Shown here: positions 1-9,492 of the stretch, one piece after another | Layout: the number at the start of each line of letters is the position of its first letter | Position numbering within the stretch: the first letter of the stretch is position 1 | DNA from: Phycicoccus avicenniae_A | GTDB lineage: Bacteria; Actinomycetota; Actinomycetes; Actinomycetales; Dermatophilaceae | Direction of reading: 5' to 3' | NCBI RefSeq assembly: GCF_050496545.1 | Contig: NZ_JBNVZV010000007.1 | Coordinates: forward strand, 124,001 to 188,000 | DNA length: 64,000 nucleotides | Translations under genes and position numbers: made by a program | Notes under the pieces: generated by a model | Databases searched by the model: none | Seen by the model: the letters and a program-made list of their open reading frames with translations, nothing else | What the model was told of the DNA's origin: nothing

Positions 1-3000
1 CCTTGCGTCCGGACTTCACCGGGACCCTGTCGAACACGGCTTCCGTGTCGTCGTCGACGGCCGACCCCGACACGACGAACAACAGCGCGACCGCGACCGG
101 GACCGCGGCCCCGAGCGCCGACGTGTCGATCGTCAAGACGATGTCACCCATCAACCTCGTTCCGGGACAACCGATCTCGTTCACGCTGGCCGTCCGCAAC
201 AACGGACCCAGCACGGCGACCGCCGTGTCGGTGACCGACGACCTCGACCGGGCGATCGGCGGCGCGAGCGCGACGACCACGGCCGGGACCTGCGCGGTCA
301 ACGGCAGCAACGCGCTCTCCTGCCAGCTCGGCGCCCTCGCCCCGAACGGCACCGCGACCGTATTGGTCACCGGCACCCTCGCTCCGTCCTTCACCGGCAC
401 CCTCTCGAACACGGCCACCGTCTCGTCGTCCACCCTCGATCCGACGCCGGCCAACAACACCTCGTCGGTGAGCGGCGGCTCGGGCCCCTCGGCCGACGTC
501 GCGGTGACGAAGACGATGAGCCCGGCCGCGCCCATCCCCGGCAGCGCCGTCGGCTACACGGTCGTCGTCCGCAACAACGGACCGTCGACCGCCGGCGGGC
601 TGGTCGTCACCGACCAGCTGAACGCCGCCATCTCGGCCGTCACCGCGACGGCCGACAACGGGTCGACCTGCTCGGTCAATGCGTCGAACCTCATGACCTG
701 CTCCCTCGGCGGCCTCGCCCCGGGTGCCACCGTGACGGTCTCGATCACCGGCACCCTCGCGGCCGGCTTCACGGGGACGCTCTCGAACACCGCGAGCGCG
801 AGCTCGGTCACGGCCGACCCCGACACGACGAACAACTCCGCGACGGTGAGCGGCACGGCACGGCCCTCCGCCGACGTCTCGGTGACGAAGTCGATGTCGC
901 CGACCATCCCGGTGCCCGGCCGCCAGGTGACCTTCACCCTGGCGGTCGCGAACGCCGGCCCCTCGACGGCCACCGGCGTCACCCTCGCCGACCAGCTCAA
1001 CCCGGCCCTCACCGGCGCCACCGCGTCGACGACCGCGGGCACGTGCACCGTCGGCACCGACAACGCCCTCGCCTGCTCGATCGGCTCCCTGACGCCCGGT
1101 GGCACCGCGACGGTCACCGTTCGGGCGACCCTCTCGCCGATGTTCACGGGCACCCTGTCGAACACCACGACCGTGGCCTCCCCGACGCCCGACCCCGTGC
1201 CGGCGAACAACACCTCCACCGTGACCGGCGACGGCGCCCCCTCGGCCGACCTCGCCATCACGAAGACGATGTCACCCAATGCTCCGGTCCCCGGCCAGCG
1301 GGTCACCTTCACCCTCACCGTGACCAACGCGGGTCCGTCGGCGGCCACGGGAGTCACCGTGGCCGACCAGCTGAACACCGCCCTCACCGCGGTCGCCACG
1401 ACGACGACGGCCGGGACGTGCACCGTGTCCACCGGCAACGCCTTGTCCTGCGCCGTCGGGACAGTCCTGCCCGGCGGTAGCGTCACGGTGACGGCCTCCG
1501 GGACCCTCGGCCCCGCCTACACCGGGCCGCTGTCCAATACGTCCACCGTGTCGTCGCCGACCGGGGATCCCAACACCGTCAACAACTCCGCGACCGTGAC
1601 CGGGCAGACCGCGCCGACGGTCGACCTCGTCGTCGGCAAGACGATGTCGCCGACCAACCCCGTTCCGGGACAGCAGGTCTCGTTCACAGTGACGGTCCGC
1701 AACGAGGGCCCGTCGACCGCGCAGGGTGTCACCGTGTCCGACGCCCTCAACGGGGCGATCACCGGGGCCACGGCCACGAGCGCCACCGGCACGTGCACGG
1801 TGGGGACCGACAACGTCGTCGGCTGCTCCCTCGGCGCGCTCGCCCCGAACGCCACCGCCACGGTGACCATCACCGGGACGCTCGCCCCCGGGTTCACCGG
1901 CACCCTGGCGAACACGGCGTCCACGAGCACCACTACGACCGAGCCCGACACCTCGGACAACTCGGCGACCGTCTCTGGGGTCGCCGCCCCGTCGGCCGAT
2001 GTGTCCATCGCCAAGTCGATGTCGCCGACCGCCCCCATCCCCGGCTCGGCGATCTCCTACTCGCTCGTCGTGACGAACGACGGCCCGTCGTCGGCCTCCT
2101 CCGTCGTCGTCGCCGACCGCCTCAGCTCCGCCATCTCGGCGGTCACGGCGACCGTCGACAACGGGACGTCGTGCACGCTCGGCGCGGGCGACCAGCTGAC
2201 CTGCCCGGTCGGCACCCTCGCCCCCGGGGCGACCGTCACGGTCAGCGTCACGGGCACGCTCGCGGCCGACTTCACCGGGACGCTGTCGAACACCGCGACC
2301 GTGTCGAGTCCGACGCCCGACCCCGACCCGGCCGACAACACCTCGACCGTCACGGGGACGTCCGCCCCCTCCGCCGACCTCGTGACGACCAAGTCGCTGA
2401 GCCCGACGGCGCCGGTTCCCGGGCAGCCGGTCACGTACACCGTCCAGGTCCGCAACGCCGGCCCGTCGACGGCCGTCGGGGTGACCCTGTCCGACCAGCT
2501 CGGGGCGTCCCTGACCGGTGCCACCGCGCGCACGACCGCCGGCACCTGCACGATCAGCGGCACCAACGCCGTCGCCTGTGCCCTCGGCTCGCTCGCCCCC
2601 GGCGCCACGGCGACGGTGACGATCACGGCGAACCTCGCGCCGGACTTCACCAGCACCCTGTCGAACACGGCCACCGCGTCGTCCGACACCCCCGACCCCA
2701 GCACCGCCAACAACACGGCCACCGCCTCGGGCACGGCCGCGCCCTCCGCCGACGTCGCCGTCACCAAGACGGTGTCGCCGACCCGCCCGGTGCCGGGCCA
2801 ACAGGTGACCTTCACGCTCACCGTCCGCAACACCGGTCCGTCGGAGGCCGCCGCGGTCACTCTCTCCGACCAGGTCGCCGCCGCGCTCACCGGCGTGACC
2901 GCTCGGACGACCGCCGGGACCTGCACGGTGGGAACCGACAACCTCATCGGCTGCTCGGTCGGCGCCGTCGCGCCCGGTGGCACCGTCACCGTCACGGTCG

Positions 3001-6000
3001 TGGGGACCCTCGACCCGGCCTTCACCGGCACGCTGTCGAACACCGCGACCGTCGCGAGCCCGACGCCCGACCCCGACACGAACAACAACTCGGCCACCGC
3101 CTCCGGTGACGCCGCGCCCTCCGCCGACGTGTCGATCACCAAGACGATGGCACCGGTCACGCCGGTCGCCGGCGAGCCGGTGACCTTCACCCTGACGGTG
3201 CGCAACGCCGGCCCGTCGACCGCGACGGGCGTCCGCGTCACCGACGAGCTAGACCCCGCCCTGAGCGGCGCGGTCGCCACCTCGACGACCGGCTCCTGCG
3301 CCGTCGACGGCGCCACGCTCGCCTGCGACCTCGGGACCCTGCCGCCGACGCCGGGCACGCCGGTCGTCATCACCGTCACCGCCGACCTCGACCCTGACTT
3401 CACCGGGACCCTCGAGAACACGGGATCGGTCACCGCGACGACCCCCGACCCCGTCCCGGCGAACAACTCCGCCACCGCCACCGCGGGCAGCAGCGCCACC
3501 GCCGACCTGACGTTGACCAAGGCGATGAGCCCGACCGCCCCGATCCCGGGGTCGGCCGTGACGTTCACCCTCACGGCCCGCAACGAGGGCCCGTCGACCG
3601 CGGTCGGCGTCGTCGTCACCGACCGCCTCGACCCGGCCATCGGCGCCGTCACGGCGACCGCCGACGACGGCACGGTGTGCACCGTCGACGGCGGCGAGCT
3701 CAGCTGTCCCGTCGGCACCCTGGAGCCCGCGACCGAGGTCACGGTGACCGTCACCGGCACCCTTGCGACCGGCTTCACCGGCCAGCTGACGAACACCGGC
3801 ACCGTCGGCGCGACGACCCCCGACAGCGACCCGTCGAACAACAGCGACACGGTCCAGGGGGTCGCCGCCCCCTCGGCCGACGTCACCGTCGCCAAGAGCC
3901 TCGCCCCGACGAGCCCGGTCCCCGGACAGCCGGTCACCTACACGATCACCGTTGACAACACCGGCCCGTCGGCCGCCGCCGCGGTGACGGTCACCGACCA
4001 GGTCAGCCCCGCCCTCACCGGAGTGACGGCCACGACCACGGCGGGCAGCTGCGCGGTCTCCGACGGCAACGCCCTCACCTGCGCGGACGGCACCGTGGAG
4101 CCCGAGGCCACCGTGACCGTCACGGTGCGCGGCACCCTCTCGCCCGACTTCACCGGACCGCTGTCGAACACGGCCGCCGCGACCTCCTCGACGCCCGACC
4201 CCGACACCTCGAACAACCGCGCCACGGTCGACGGCGACGCCACCCCGAGCGCCGACCTGTCGATCACCAAGCGGATGACGCCCGCCGCACCGGTACCGGG
4301 AGAGACGGTCACCTACACGCTCGACGTCCGCAACGACGGCGCGTCGTCCGCGGCGTCGGTGATGGTTGCCGACCGGCTCGACGAGGCCCTCGTGGGCGTC
4401 GTGGCCCGGACCTCGGTGGGCTCGTGCACGGTCGGCTCCGGCAACGTGCTCTCCTGCTCGCTCGGCACGCTGGCGCCGGATGCCGACGCGTCCGTCACCG
4501 TGACGGCCACCCTCGACCCGGCCTTCACCGGGACACTGTCGAACACGGCGACCGTGTCGAGCCCGACCCCCGACCCGAACGCCACCGACAACACCGACAC
4601 GGTGAGCGGTGACGCGGCTCCGAGCGCCGACCTGTCGGTGCGGAAGACGATGAGCCCCGCCGCGCCGGTCCCCGGCCAGGAGGTCACCTTCACGCTCACC
4701 GCCCGCAACGACGGACCCTCGACGGCGGTCGACGTCAAGCTGGAGGACCAGCTGGCGGCCTCGCTGGCCGACCCGACCGTGACGACGACCGTCGGCACTT
4801 GCGCGGTCGACGCCGACGACCTCCTCGCCTGCGACCTCGGCGACCTGGCACCCGGAGCCGTGGTCGTCGTGACCGTCACGGCCGTCCTCGACGCCGACGC
4901 CACGGGCACCCTGTCGAACACCGCCACCGTGTCCTCGCCGACCGACGACCCCGACCCCACCGACGACAGCGCCACGGTCTCCGGGACCACCGCACCCAGC
5001 GCGGACCTCGCGGTCGACAAGACGATCAGCCCGGCGGCCCCCATCCCGGGCAGTGCCGTGACGTTCACGATCACCGTCGACAACCTCGGGCCCTCGACCG
5101 CCACCGACGTCGTCCTCACCGACCCGCTCGACGGGGCGCTCGGCGACGTCACGGCGACCGCCGACGACGGGAGCACCTGCACCGTCGACGGCGACGGCGT
5201 GCTGACCTGCGAGCTGGGCGACCTCGCACCGTCCGACGACGTCGTGACCGTCACCGTCACCGCGACCCTCGCGCCGGACTTCACCGGCACCCTGTCGAAT
5301 ACCGCCAGCGTCTCGTCGGCGACCGACGACCCCGACCCCACGAACGACGTCGACACCGTCACGGGTGATGCCGCCCCGTCGGCCGACGTCGCCGTCGACA
5401 AGGCCGTGTCGCCGACCGCCCCGGTCCCGGGCGAGCGGGTGACGTTCACCCTCACGGTCACGAGCACCGGACCGTCGACGGCGGAGGACGTCACGCTCTC
5501 CGACCCGCTCGACGCCGTGGTGTCCGACGTCGACGTCTCGACCACCGAGGGCACCTGCGAGGTCAACGGCGGGGTGCTCGAGTGCGACCTGGGCGACCTC
5601 CAGCCCGACGGCCAGCCGGTCGTCGTCACGGTGTCGGCCCTCGTCGCGGCCGACGCGACGGGCACCCTGGCCAACACCGCGACCATCCACTCGACCACGC
5701 CGGACCCGGTGTCCGACAACGACTCCGACACCGTCACCGCCGAGCTGGAGCCGAGCGCCGACCTCTCGCTGACCAAGACGATATCGCCGACCGACCCCGT
5801 GCCCGGCGGCGAGGTGACCTACACGATCACGATCGAGAACGCCGGGCCGTCGGCCGCCACCGGTGTGACCGTCACCGATACCCTCCCCGAGGGCCTCTCC
5901 GGCATCGACGCCGCGACGCTCGACGGCACGTGCGCGCCGGTGGACGACGACCGTGTGCTCACCTGTGACCTCGGCTCCCTGCCCGTCGGGGACGAGGCGA

Positions 6001-7037
6001 CCGTCGTCGTCACGGCGATCCTCGACGCGGAGTTCACGGGCACGCTGTTCAACACCGCGACGGTCTCGTCGGCGACCGACGACCCGGACCCGTCCAACGA
6101 CTCCGACACCGTCACGGGCGACGCCGCCCCCGCGGCCGACCTGTCGGTCGTCAAGGAGGCCGACGGCGCGACCGCGGTCGCCGGCGGAGAGGTCGGCTAC
6201 ACGATCACCCTGCGCAACAACGGTCCCTCGACCGCGACCGACGTCACCCTCAGCGACCCGCTGCCGGACGTCCTCGCCGACGCCACCGCGACGACCGACG
6301 TGGGCACCTGCGCCGCGATCGGCACCGACGGCCTGCTCGAGTGCGACCTTGGCGACCTGGCGCCCGGGGCCGTCGTCACGGTCACCGTCTCCGCGACGGT
6401 CGCGGCCGACGCGACCAGTGACCTGACGAACACGGCGACCGTCGACTCCCCGACGGCCGACCCCGACACCGACGACCGCGAGAGCAGTGCCGTCGTGCGG
6501 GTCGTCGCCGACACCGACCTCAGCATCACCAAGGACGCGTCGACCGACGACGCCGAGGTCGGCGACGTCGTCACCTACACGATCACGGTGGCCAACAGCG
6601 GACCGTCAAGCGCCGCCGGCGTCGTGGTGACCGACCGCCTCCCCAACGGACTGACCCTCGCCGGCGAACCCCGGACAGACACGGGGAGCTGCGCGAGTGC
6701 CGCTCAGGTCGTCACCTGTCGCCTGGGCACCCTCGGGCCGGAGCAGCGGGCGGTCATCGTCCTGCGCGTCCGGGTCGGGCCCGGTGAGGTCGGTCGCGAC
6801 CTGAAGAACGTCGCGACGGTGACGTCCGCGACCGGCGACCAGGTCTCGTCCAACAACGAGGATGAAGCAACGGTGGTCGTCTCGGCCAGCGCGCCCCCAC
6901 CGTCCGGCGGCCCGTCAGCGCCCCCGCTCGCGAGGACCGGAGCGATGATGACGCTGCAGGCACAGCTGGGACTGGTGCTGCTCGGCATCGGTACCGTGCT
7001 CGTCTTGGGTTCCCGACGGCGTCGTCAGGACCGGTGA
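1..7037 (+). CDS. Giant DUF11-repeat surface protein with LAXTG-type sorting signal (5' partial)
   Basis: The reading frame is open from the window edge, and its first residues (RPDFTGTLSN) match the end of a repeat, so the true start lies upstream. The 2344 visible residues hold 18 complete DUF11-type units of about 125 residues. Each opens near PSADVSVTKTMSP, passes NNGPSTA and a conserved Cys pair, and closes near FTGTLSNTATVSS. The C-terminus has a Pro/Ser/Gly spacer, LARTG at 6927-6941, one hydrophobic helix and RRRRQDR. That is a sortase signal of the LAXTG form known for class E sortases, so the protein is probably exported and covalently anchored to the wall. DUF11 proteins are generally extracellular stalks or adhesins; the ligand is unknown. 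No sortase gene lies in the window. The next gene is convergent. Confidence 0.9.
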   Translation, partial: LRPDFTGTLSNTASVSSSTADPDTTNNSATATGTAAPSADVSIVKTMSPINLVPGQPISFTLAVRNNGPSTATAVSVTDDLDRAIGGASATTTAGTCAVNGSNALSCQLGALAPNGTATVLVTGTLAPSFTGTLSNTATVSSSTLDPTPANNTSSVSGGSGPSADVAVTKTMSPAAPIPGSAVGYTVVVRNNGPSTAGGLVVTDQLNAAISAVTATADNGSTCSVNASNLMTCSLGGLAPGATVTVSITGTLAAGFTGTLSNTASASSVTADPDTTNNSATVSGTARPSADVSVTKSMSPTIPVPGRQVTFTLAVANAGPSTATGVTLADQLNPALTGATASTTAGTCTVGTDNALACSIGSLTPGGTATVTVRATLSPMFTGTLSNTTTVASPTPDPVPANNTSTVTGDGAPSADLAITKTMSPNAPVPGQRVTFTLTVTNAGPSAATGVTVADQLNTALTAVATTTTAGTCTVSTGNALSCAVGTVLPGGSVTVTASGTLGPAYTGPLSNTSTVSSPTGDPNTVNNSATVTGQTAPTVDLVVGKTMSPTNPVPGQQVSFTVTVRNEGPSTAQGVTVSDALNGAITGATATSATGTCTVGTDNVVGCSLGALAPNATATVTITGTLAPGFTGTLANTASTSTTTTEPDTSDNSATVSGVAAPSADVSIAKSMSPTAPIPGSAISYSLVVTNDGPSSASSVVVADRLSSAISAVTATVDNGTSCTLGAGDQLTCPVGTLAPGATVTVSVTGTLAADFTGTLSNTATVSSPTPDPDPADNTSTVTGTSAPSADLVTTKSLSPTAPVPGQPVTYTVQVRNAGPSTAVGVTLSDQLGASLTGATARTTAGTCTISGTNAVACALGSLAPGATATVTITANLAPDFTSTLSNTATASSDTPDPSTANNTATASGTAAPSADVAVTKTVSPTRPVPGQQVTFTLTVRNTGPSEAAAVTLSDQVAAALTGVTARTTAGTCTVGTDNLIGCSVGAVAPGGTVTVTVVGTLDPAFTGTLSNTATVASPTPDPDTNNNSATASGDAAPSADVSITKTMAPVTPVAGEPVTFTLTVRNAGPSTATGVRVTDELDPALSGAVATSTTGSCAVDGATLACDLGTLPPTPGTPVVITVTADLDPDFTGTLENTGSVTATTPDPVPANNSATATAGSSATADLTLTKAMSPTAPIPGSAVTFTLTARNEGPSTAVGVVVTDRLDPAIGAVTATADDGTVCTVDGGELSCPVGTLEPATEVTVTVTGTLATGFTGQLTNTGTVGATTPDSDPSNNSDTVQGVAAPSADVTVAKSLAPTSPVPGQPVTYTITVDNTGPSAAAAVTVTDQVSPALTGVTATTTAGSCAVSDGNALTCADGTVEPEATVTVTVRGTLSPDFTGPLSNTAAATSSTPDPDTSNNRATVDGDATPSADLSITKRMTPAAPVPGETVTYTLDVRNDGASSAASVMVADRLDEALVGVVARTSVGSCTVGSGNVLSCSLGTLAPDADASVTVTATLDPAFTGTLSNTATVSSPTPDPNATDNTDTVSGDAAPSADLSVRKTMSPAAPVPGQEVTFTLTARNDGPSTAVDVKLEDQLAASLADPTVTTTVGTCAVDADDLLACDLGDLAPGAVVVVTVTAVLDADATGTLSNTATVSSPTDDPDPTDDSATVSGTTAPSADLAVDKTISPAAPIPGSAVTFTITVDNLGPSTATDVVLTDPLDGALGDVTATADDGSTCTVDGDGVLTCELGDLAPSDDVVTVTVTATLAPDFTGTLSNTASVSSATDDPDPTNDVDTVTGDAAPSADVAVDKAVSPTAPVPGERVTFTLTVTSTGPSTAEDVTLSDPLDAVVSDVDVSTTEGTCEVNGGVLECDLGDLQPDGQPVVVTVSALVAADATGTLANTATIHSTTPDPVSDNDSDTVTAELEPSADLSLTKTISPTDPVPGGEVTYTITIENAGPSAATGVTVTDTLPEGLSGIDAATLDGTCAPVDDDRVLTCDLGSLPVGDEATVVVTAILDAEFTGTLFNTATVSSATDDPDPSNDSDTVTGDAAPAADLSVVKEADGATAVAGGEVGYTITLRNNGPSTATDVTLSDPLPDVLADATATTDVGTCAAIGTDGLLECDLGDLAPGAVVTVTVSATVAADATSDLTNTATVDSPTADPDTDDRESSAVVRVVADTDLSITKDASTDDAEVGDVVTYTITVANSGPSSAAGVVVTDRLPNGLTLAGEPRTDTGSCASAAQVVTCRLGTLGPEQRAVIVLRVRVGPGEVGRDLKNVATVTSATGDQVSSNNEDEATVVVSASAPPPSGGPSAPPLARTGAMMTLQAQLGLVLLGIGTVLVLGSRRRRQDR
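486..6506 (+). repeat. Higher-order repeat: four copies of a four-domain block
   Basis: Within the DUF11 array, every fourth unit (2, 6, 10 and 14, starting at 486, 1989, 3495 and 4995) has PIPGS where the others have PVPG or similar. The same units have an ADNG/DDG insertion before the first Cys (TADNGSTC, TVDNGTSC, TADDGTVC, TADDGSTC) where the others have TTAGTC. The block lengths are 1503, 1506, 1500 and about 1512 bp. The array therefore grew by duplicating a four-domain, roughly 1.5-kb block and then diverged. The last unit (18) and the partial first unit flank the blocks. Confidence 0.85.
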
Positions 7038-7304
7038 CGCCCCATTCCGAGACCGTCGCCGGTCACGACATGACTAGGCACGGTGGCCTCTGGCGTCAGC
7101 CCGGTGGCTGCCGTGGCCGTCACGCCCCGCCGAACGAGCTCGCGGCCCCGTCCAAACGGAGAGCGTCGACCCAGGCCGCAGGCCGGTTATCATCATCGAC
7201 AACCGCGGACCGACTCCGGCACGCTCGGTCGGTCGGTCCGGCGCTCGACACGCCGGACGCGGCTTTCCAGGCGGCAACCTTCTGGGGCTCGTGGCTCAGA
7301 TGCG

Positions 7305-8024
7305 CTACGCAACCGCGTTCTTGGCAGCGGCCGACGAACGGCGCCGCAGCACGACATCGATGCCCCAGTACACCCCGGCCACGACGACGCCGAACACGAG
7401 GATGAGTGCGAGGGTGAAGGTGACGGCGCCGTACCCGTGGACGGTCACGTTGGCGAAGTCATAGGGATAGGCGCCGACGACGGCACCACGCGCGAGCATC
7501 CACGCGATCCACCCCAGGGGCAGCGCGAGCGACAGGACGACGGTGCGCGCACCGATCCAGCCTCGGGGCCCGTAGGCGAGCCAGACGAGGACGGTCAGCA
7601 GCGGAGTGAGCACGTGGAGGATCGGGTCTGTCAGACGGGACCAGCCCACGACCGTCGTCGTGGGCGCGAGCAGCACCTGGTAGACGATCGCCGTGATGGT
7701 GATCATCAGGACCGCATCCAGCCGAAGCACCCGCTCCGGTGTTGTCCCGCGCGCTCCTCGAGCAACGAGGGAGGCGGAGATGGCGACGACGATGTTGGAC
7801 CAGATCGTGAAGTAGCTCAGGGTGTCCGCAACTCGTGAGAGCACCCCGGGAGCGCCGGCCGGATGGACCCCGTACATCCCCGCAACCGGCGCCGACGCGA
7901 CGTATCCGTTCGCGGCGGAGATGGCGACAGTGAGCGCGACCCCCACCCAGGCGACGAGGGCGTTGAGGAGGAACGCACGACGGGCCGCGCGTCCGTCAGT
8001 GTCCGAGCCGAGGAGTGCAGCCAC
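7305..8024 (-). CDS. Pr6Pr-like six-helix integral membrane protein
   Basis: The 239-residue product has about six hydrophobic segments: around LLNALVAWVGVALTVAI, TIWSNIVVAISAS, AVLMITITAIVYQVLL, ILHVLTPLLTVLVWLAYG, TVVLSLALPLGWIAWML and AVTFTLALILVFGVVVAG. The loops contain YFTIWSN and AYPYDFANVTVHGY. These match the Pr6Pr family of actinobacterial membrane proteins, whose function is not established. The ATG start gives a charged N-terminus (GRAARR) before the first helix. The gene is convergent with the DUF11 gene, about 270 bp apart, and no operon partner is visible. Family call is from memory of conserved motifs. Confidence 0.8.
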   Translation of the reverse strand: MAALLGSDTDGRAARRAFLLNALVAWVGVALTVAISAANGYVASAPVAGMYGVHPAGAPGVLSRVADTLSYFTIWSNIVVAISASLVARGARGTTPERVLRLDAVLMITITAIVYQVLLAPTTTVVGWSRLTDPILHVLTPLLTVLVWLAYGPRGWIGARTVVLSLALPLGWIAWMLARGAVVGAYPYDFANVTVHGYGAVTFTLALILVFGVVVAGVYWGIDVVLRRRSSAAAKNAVA

Positions 8025-8446
8025 GACCCGAGTATGCCCCCAGCCCGCCGCACCCGTCGTGCGGGACGGCTGGCACCACGCGGAGGCGGGCGCGCGTCAG
8101 GCTGGGGGCCACACCACGCCCCGGGGGCCGTCGCGGTCTTGGGGTGGGGCGCCGATGGTGCGGGAGGGTTGACGCCCGAGGCGTAGGACGAGGAGAGGTG
8201 GGGGCGCTCGAGCGGTGGTGATCAGGACGACCGGGGAGGTGGGGGCCCAGAGCAGAGGCAGTCCGACCTCACCCGCCGCTGGCGGTACGCCGTCAAGACA
8301 TCAGAGCGGACCGGACCACGCTCGGCGCGAACGACCAGCGGGGTGAGCACCCGGCCCGCGTCGTCTGGCGAGGGTGGGGAATCGTCTTGAGCGGGCTCGC
8401 CCGTGTGGGTGCTGCTGGCGCGGTGGGCGCTCTCTGTGAGAAAGGC
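8025..8446. other. Gene-poor gap upstream of the Pr6Pr gene
   Basis: About 420 bp lie between the start of the Pr6Pr gene and the 3' end of the small orphan gene. Open frames here are short and overlap on several strands without a convincing start. The Pr6Pr promoter should lie in the first 100 bp. Nothing else is recognised. Confidence 0.5.
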
Positions 8447-8842
8447 TCACGGCGCGCGGTGACGGCCTTGGTGAGCTGCCGGCTCGTCGACAGCTGCTCC
8501 TCGGACCAGGTGGGCCAGGCTGGCAAGGGTCCGTGCGAGATCCTGCAGTAGCCCGTCATCCATCTCGATGAGTCGTAGGCGCGTCGCTCCTTCCCGGCAC
8601 GCTCGCAGCTCGGGTGACCACGAACTGACGTGACCTGGCTCTCGAGCCAGGACGGGCAGGTGCACGACGATGTCATGGCGGCCCTGCTGGACCGCAGCCA
8701 GCAGTCGGATGCGCGGGTCCACACCGTCCAGGTCGACGCAGCATCCGAGCTCGCCATAGTCGTTGATGACGGCGTTTGGAGCGGACTGCGAGGCGACTCG
8801 CCGCACGGTGCGGTACAGCACGGTGAGCTTCTCCGCATCCAC
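8447..8842 (-). CDS. Small orphan protein, family shared with the gene at 29779-30168
   Basis: The 131-residue protein has no domain I recognise. It is a paralogue of the product at 29779-30168: by eye 64 of 109 aligned residues are identical, including DYGE.GCC.DL, LLAAVQQG.HD and LAREPGH. It looks soluble, with no signal peptide or membrane helix. The GTG start at 8842 (VDAEKLTVLY) is chosen because the paralogue starts at the same place (VNPQELTRLY). Both also have a TANNNT box exactly 6 nt upstream, as expected for a leaderless transcript. The C-terminal tail after position 110 is not conserved. The paired Cys (GCC) and the single conserved His and Asp could be functional, but no activity can be assigned. 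Confidence 0.75.
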   Translation of the reverse strand: MDAEKLTVLYRTVRRVASQSAPNAVINDYGELGCCVDLDGVDPRIRLLAAVQQGRHDIVVHLPVLAREPGHVSSWSPELRACREGATRLRLIEMDDGLLQDLARTLASLAHLVRGAAVDEPAAHQGRHRAP

Positions 8843-9488
8843 GCGCGGAGCCTAGGGGGTGCAGGGAGGGCTTGTCAGCCCTCCGGGACGCGAGACCCTA
8901 CGACGGACCCGTGGCTAGGGCGCCGCTGGGTTTTCGGTGTGTCAGTCACAGGCAACGCCTGGCAACCGCCAGGGGTGCGTCAAGGCAGAGGCGAGCGTGG
9001 ACGGACCGCAGACGGTGGTCGACGATGCGTCTCGTGGAGGTGGGGCCTCTCCGCCGCGTCGGAGAGGCCCGAAGTCCGGTCGTGGCGCGGCCCCCCGTGA
9101 CTGCGACGAGCACCGCGGTGCCGCGACGTGAGACCAGCTAGGGGCCGCCCGCCGGAACCGAAGAGCGGGCGCGACGGGTGCCTGCGTGAGCGAGGGAGAC
9201 CGAGAGCGCCGTCAGGGTCACGGCAGCCGGAGACGTTCGCGTGGGGTTCGACGAAGCGGCCGGCGTTGCCCACAGCGCTCCGGCGTGGCTCTATCGTGGT
9301 GCGCGAACCTCGGGAGGAGGTCCGATGGGCTCACCGACGGCGAGGCCTTATCTGCCGTGTCGTCGTCCCGTCGAGTCCGGGGTGCCGGGGTCGTGCGTCG
9401 GGATGGCGGCGCTGGAGTGGTGGACGCCTCGCCGTGGTCGCGCAGAACGCATCATGCGTGTGCGCCCTTGCTGGAGCGGACGACGCCG
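8843..9488. other. Long gap between orphan gene and MEDS regulator
   Basis: The stretch holds the orphan-gene promoter at its left end and a possible 55-codon leader ORF (9325-9492) at its right end. The middle part, about 8890-9300, shows only short overlapping frames and no gene I can support. Confidence 0.45.
8849..8884 (-). promoter_or_regulatory. Probable leaderless promoter with overlapping inverted repeat
   Basis: Reading the minus strand, CTGACA (8873-8878), an 18-nt spacer and TAGGCT (8849-8854) precede the GTG start by 6 nt. This is consistent with transcription starting at or next to the start codon. A perfect 8-bp inverted repeat, GGAGGGCT/AGCCCTCC (8865-8884, 4-nt loop), overlaps the -35 element and could be an operator. 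The paralogue at 30168 has the same TATGCT-N6-GTG arrangement. Confidence 0.55.
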
Positions 9489-9492
9489 ATGA
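9325..9492 (+). CDS. Possible 55-residue leader ORF coupled to the MEDS gene
   Basis: A strong ribosome-binding site, GGAGGAGG (9313-9320), sits 4 nt before an ATG at 9325. The frame runs 55 codons and ends in a TGA that overlaps the downstream ATG (ATGA). The downstream gene has no good ribosome-binding site of its own, so translational coupling is plausible. The predicted peptide is basic and Trp/Cys-containing, with no recognisable domain. It may be a leader peptide, a small protein or chance. Confidence 0.3.
   Translation: MGSPTARPYLPCRRPVESGVPGSCVGMAALEWWTPRRGRAERIMRVRPCWSGRRR

Noticed and set aside
486..6506. Repeat array as a CRISPR
   Set aside because: Units are 375 bp, coding and in frame throughout; no short repeats with unique spacers.
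554..6988. Long antisense open frames under the DUF11 gene
   Set aside because: They are complementary to a repeat-rich, high-GC gene; they are low-complexity and have no family resemblance. The plus frame has clear domains.
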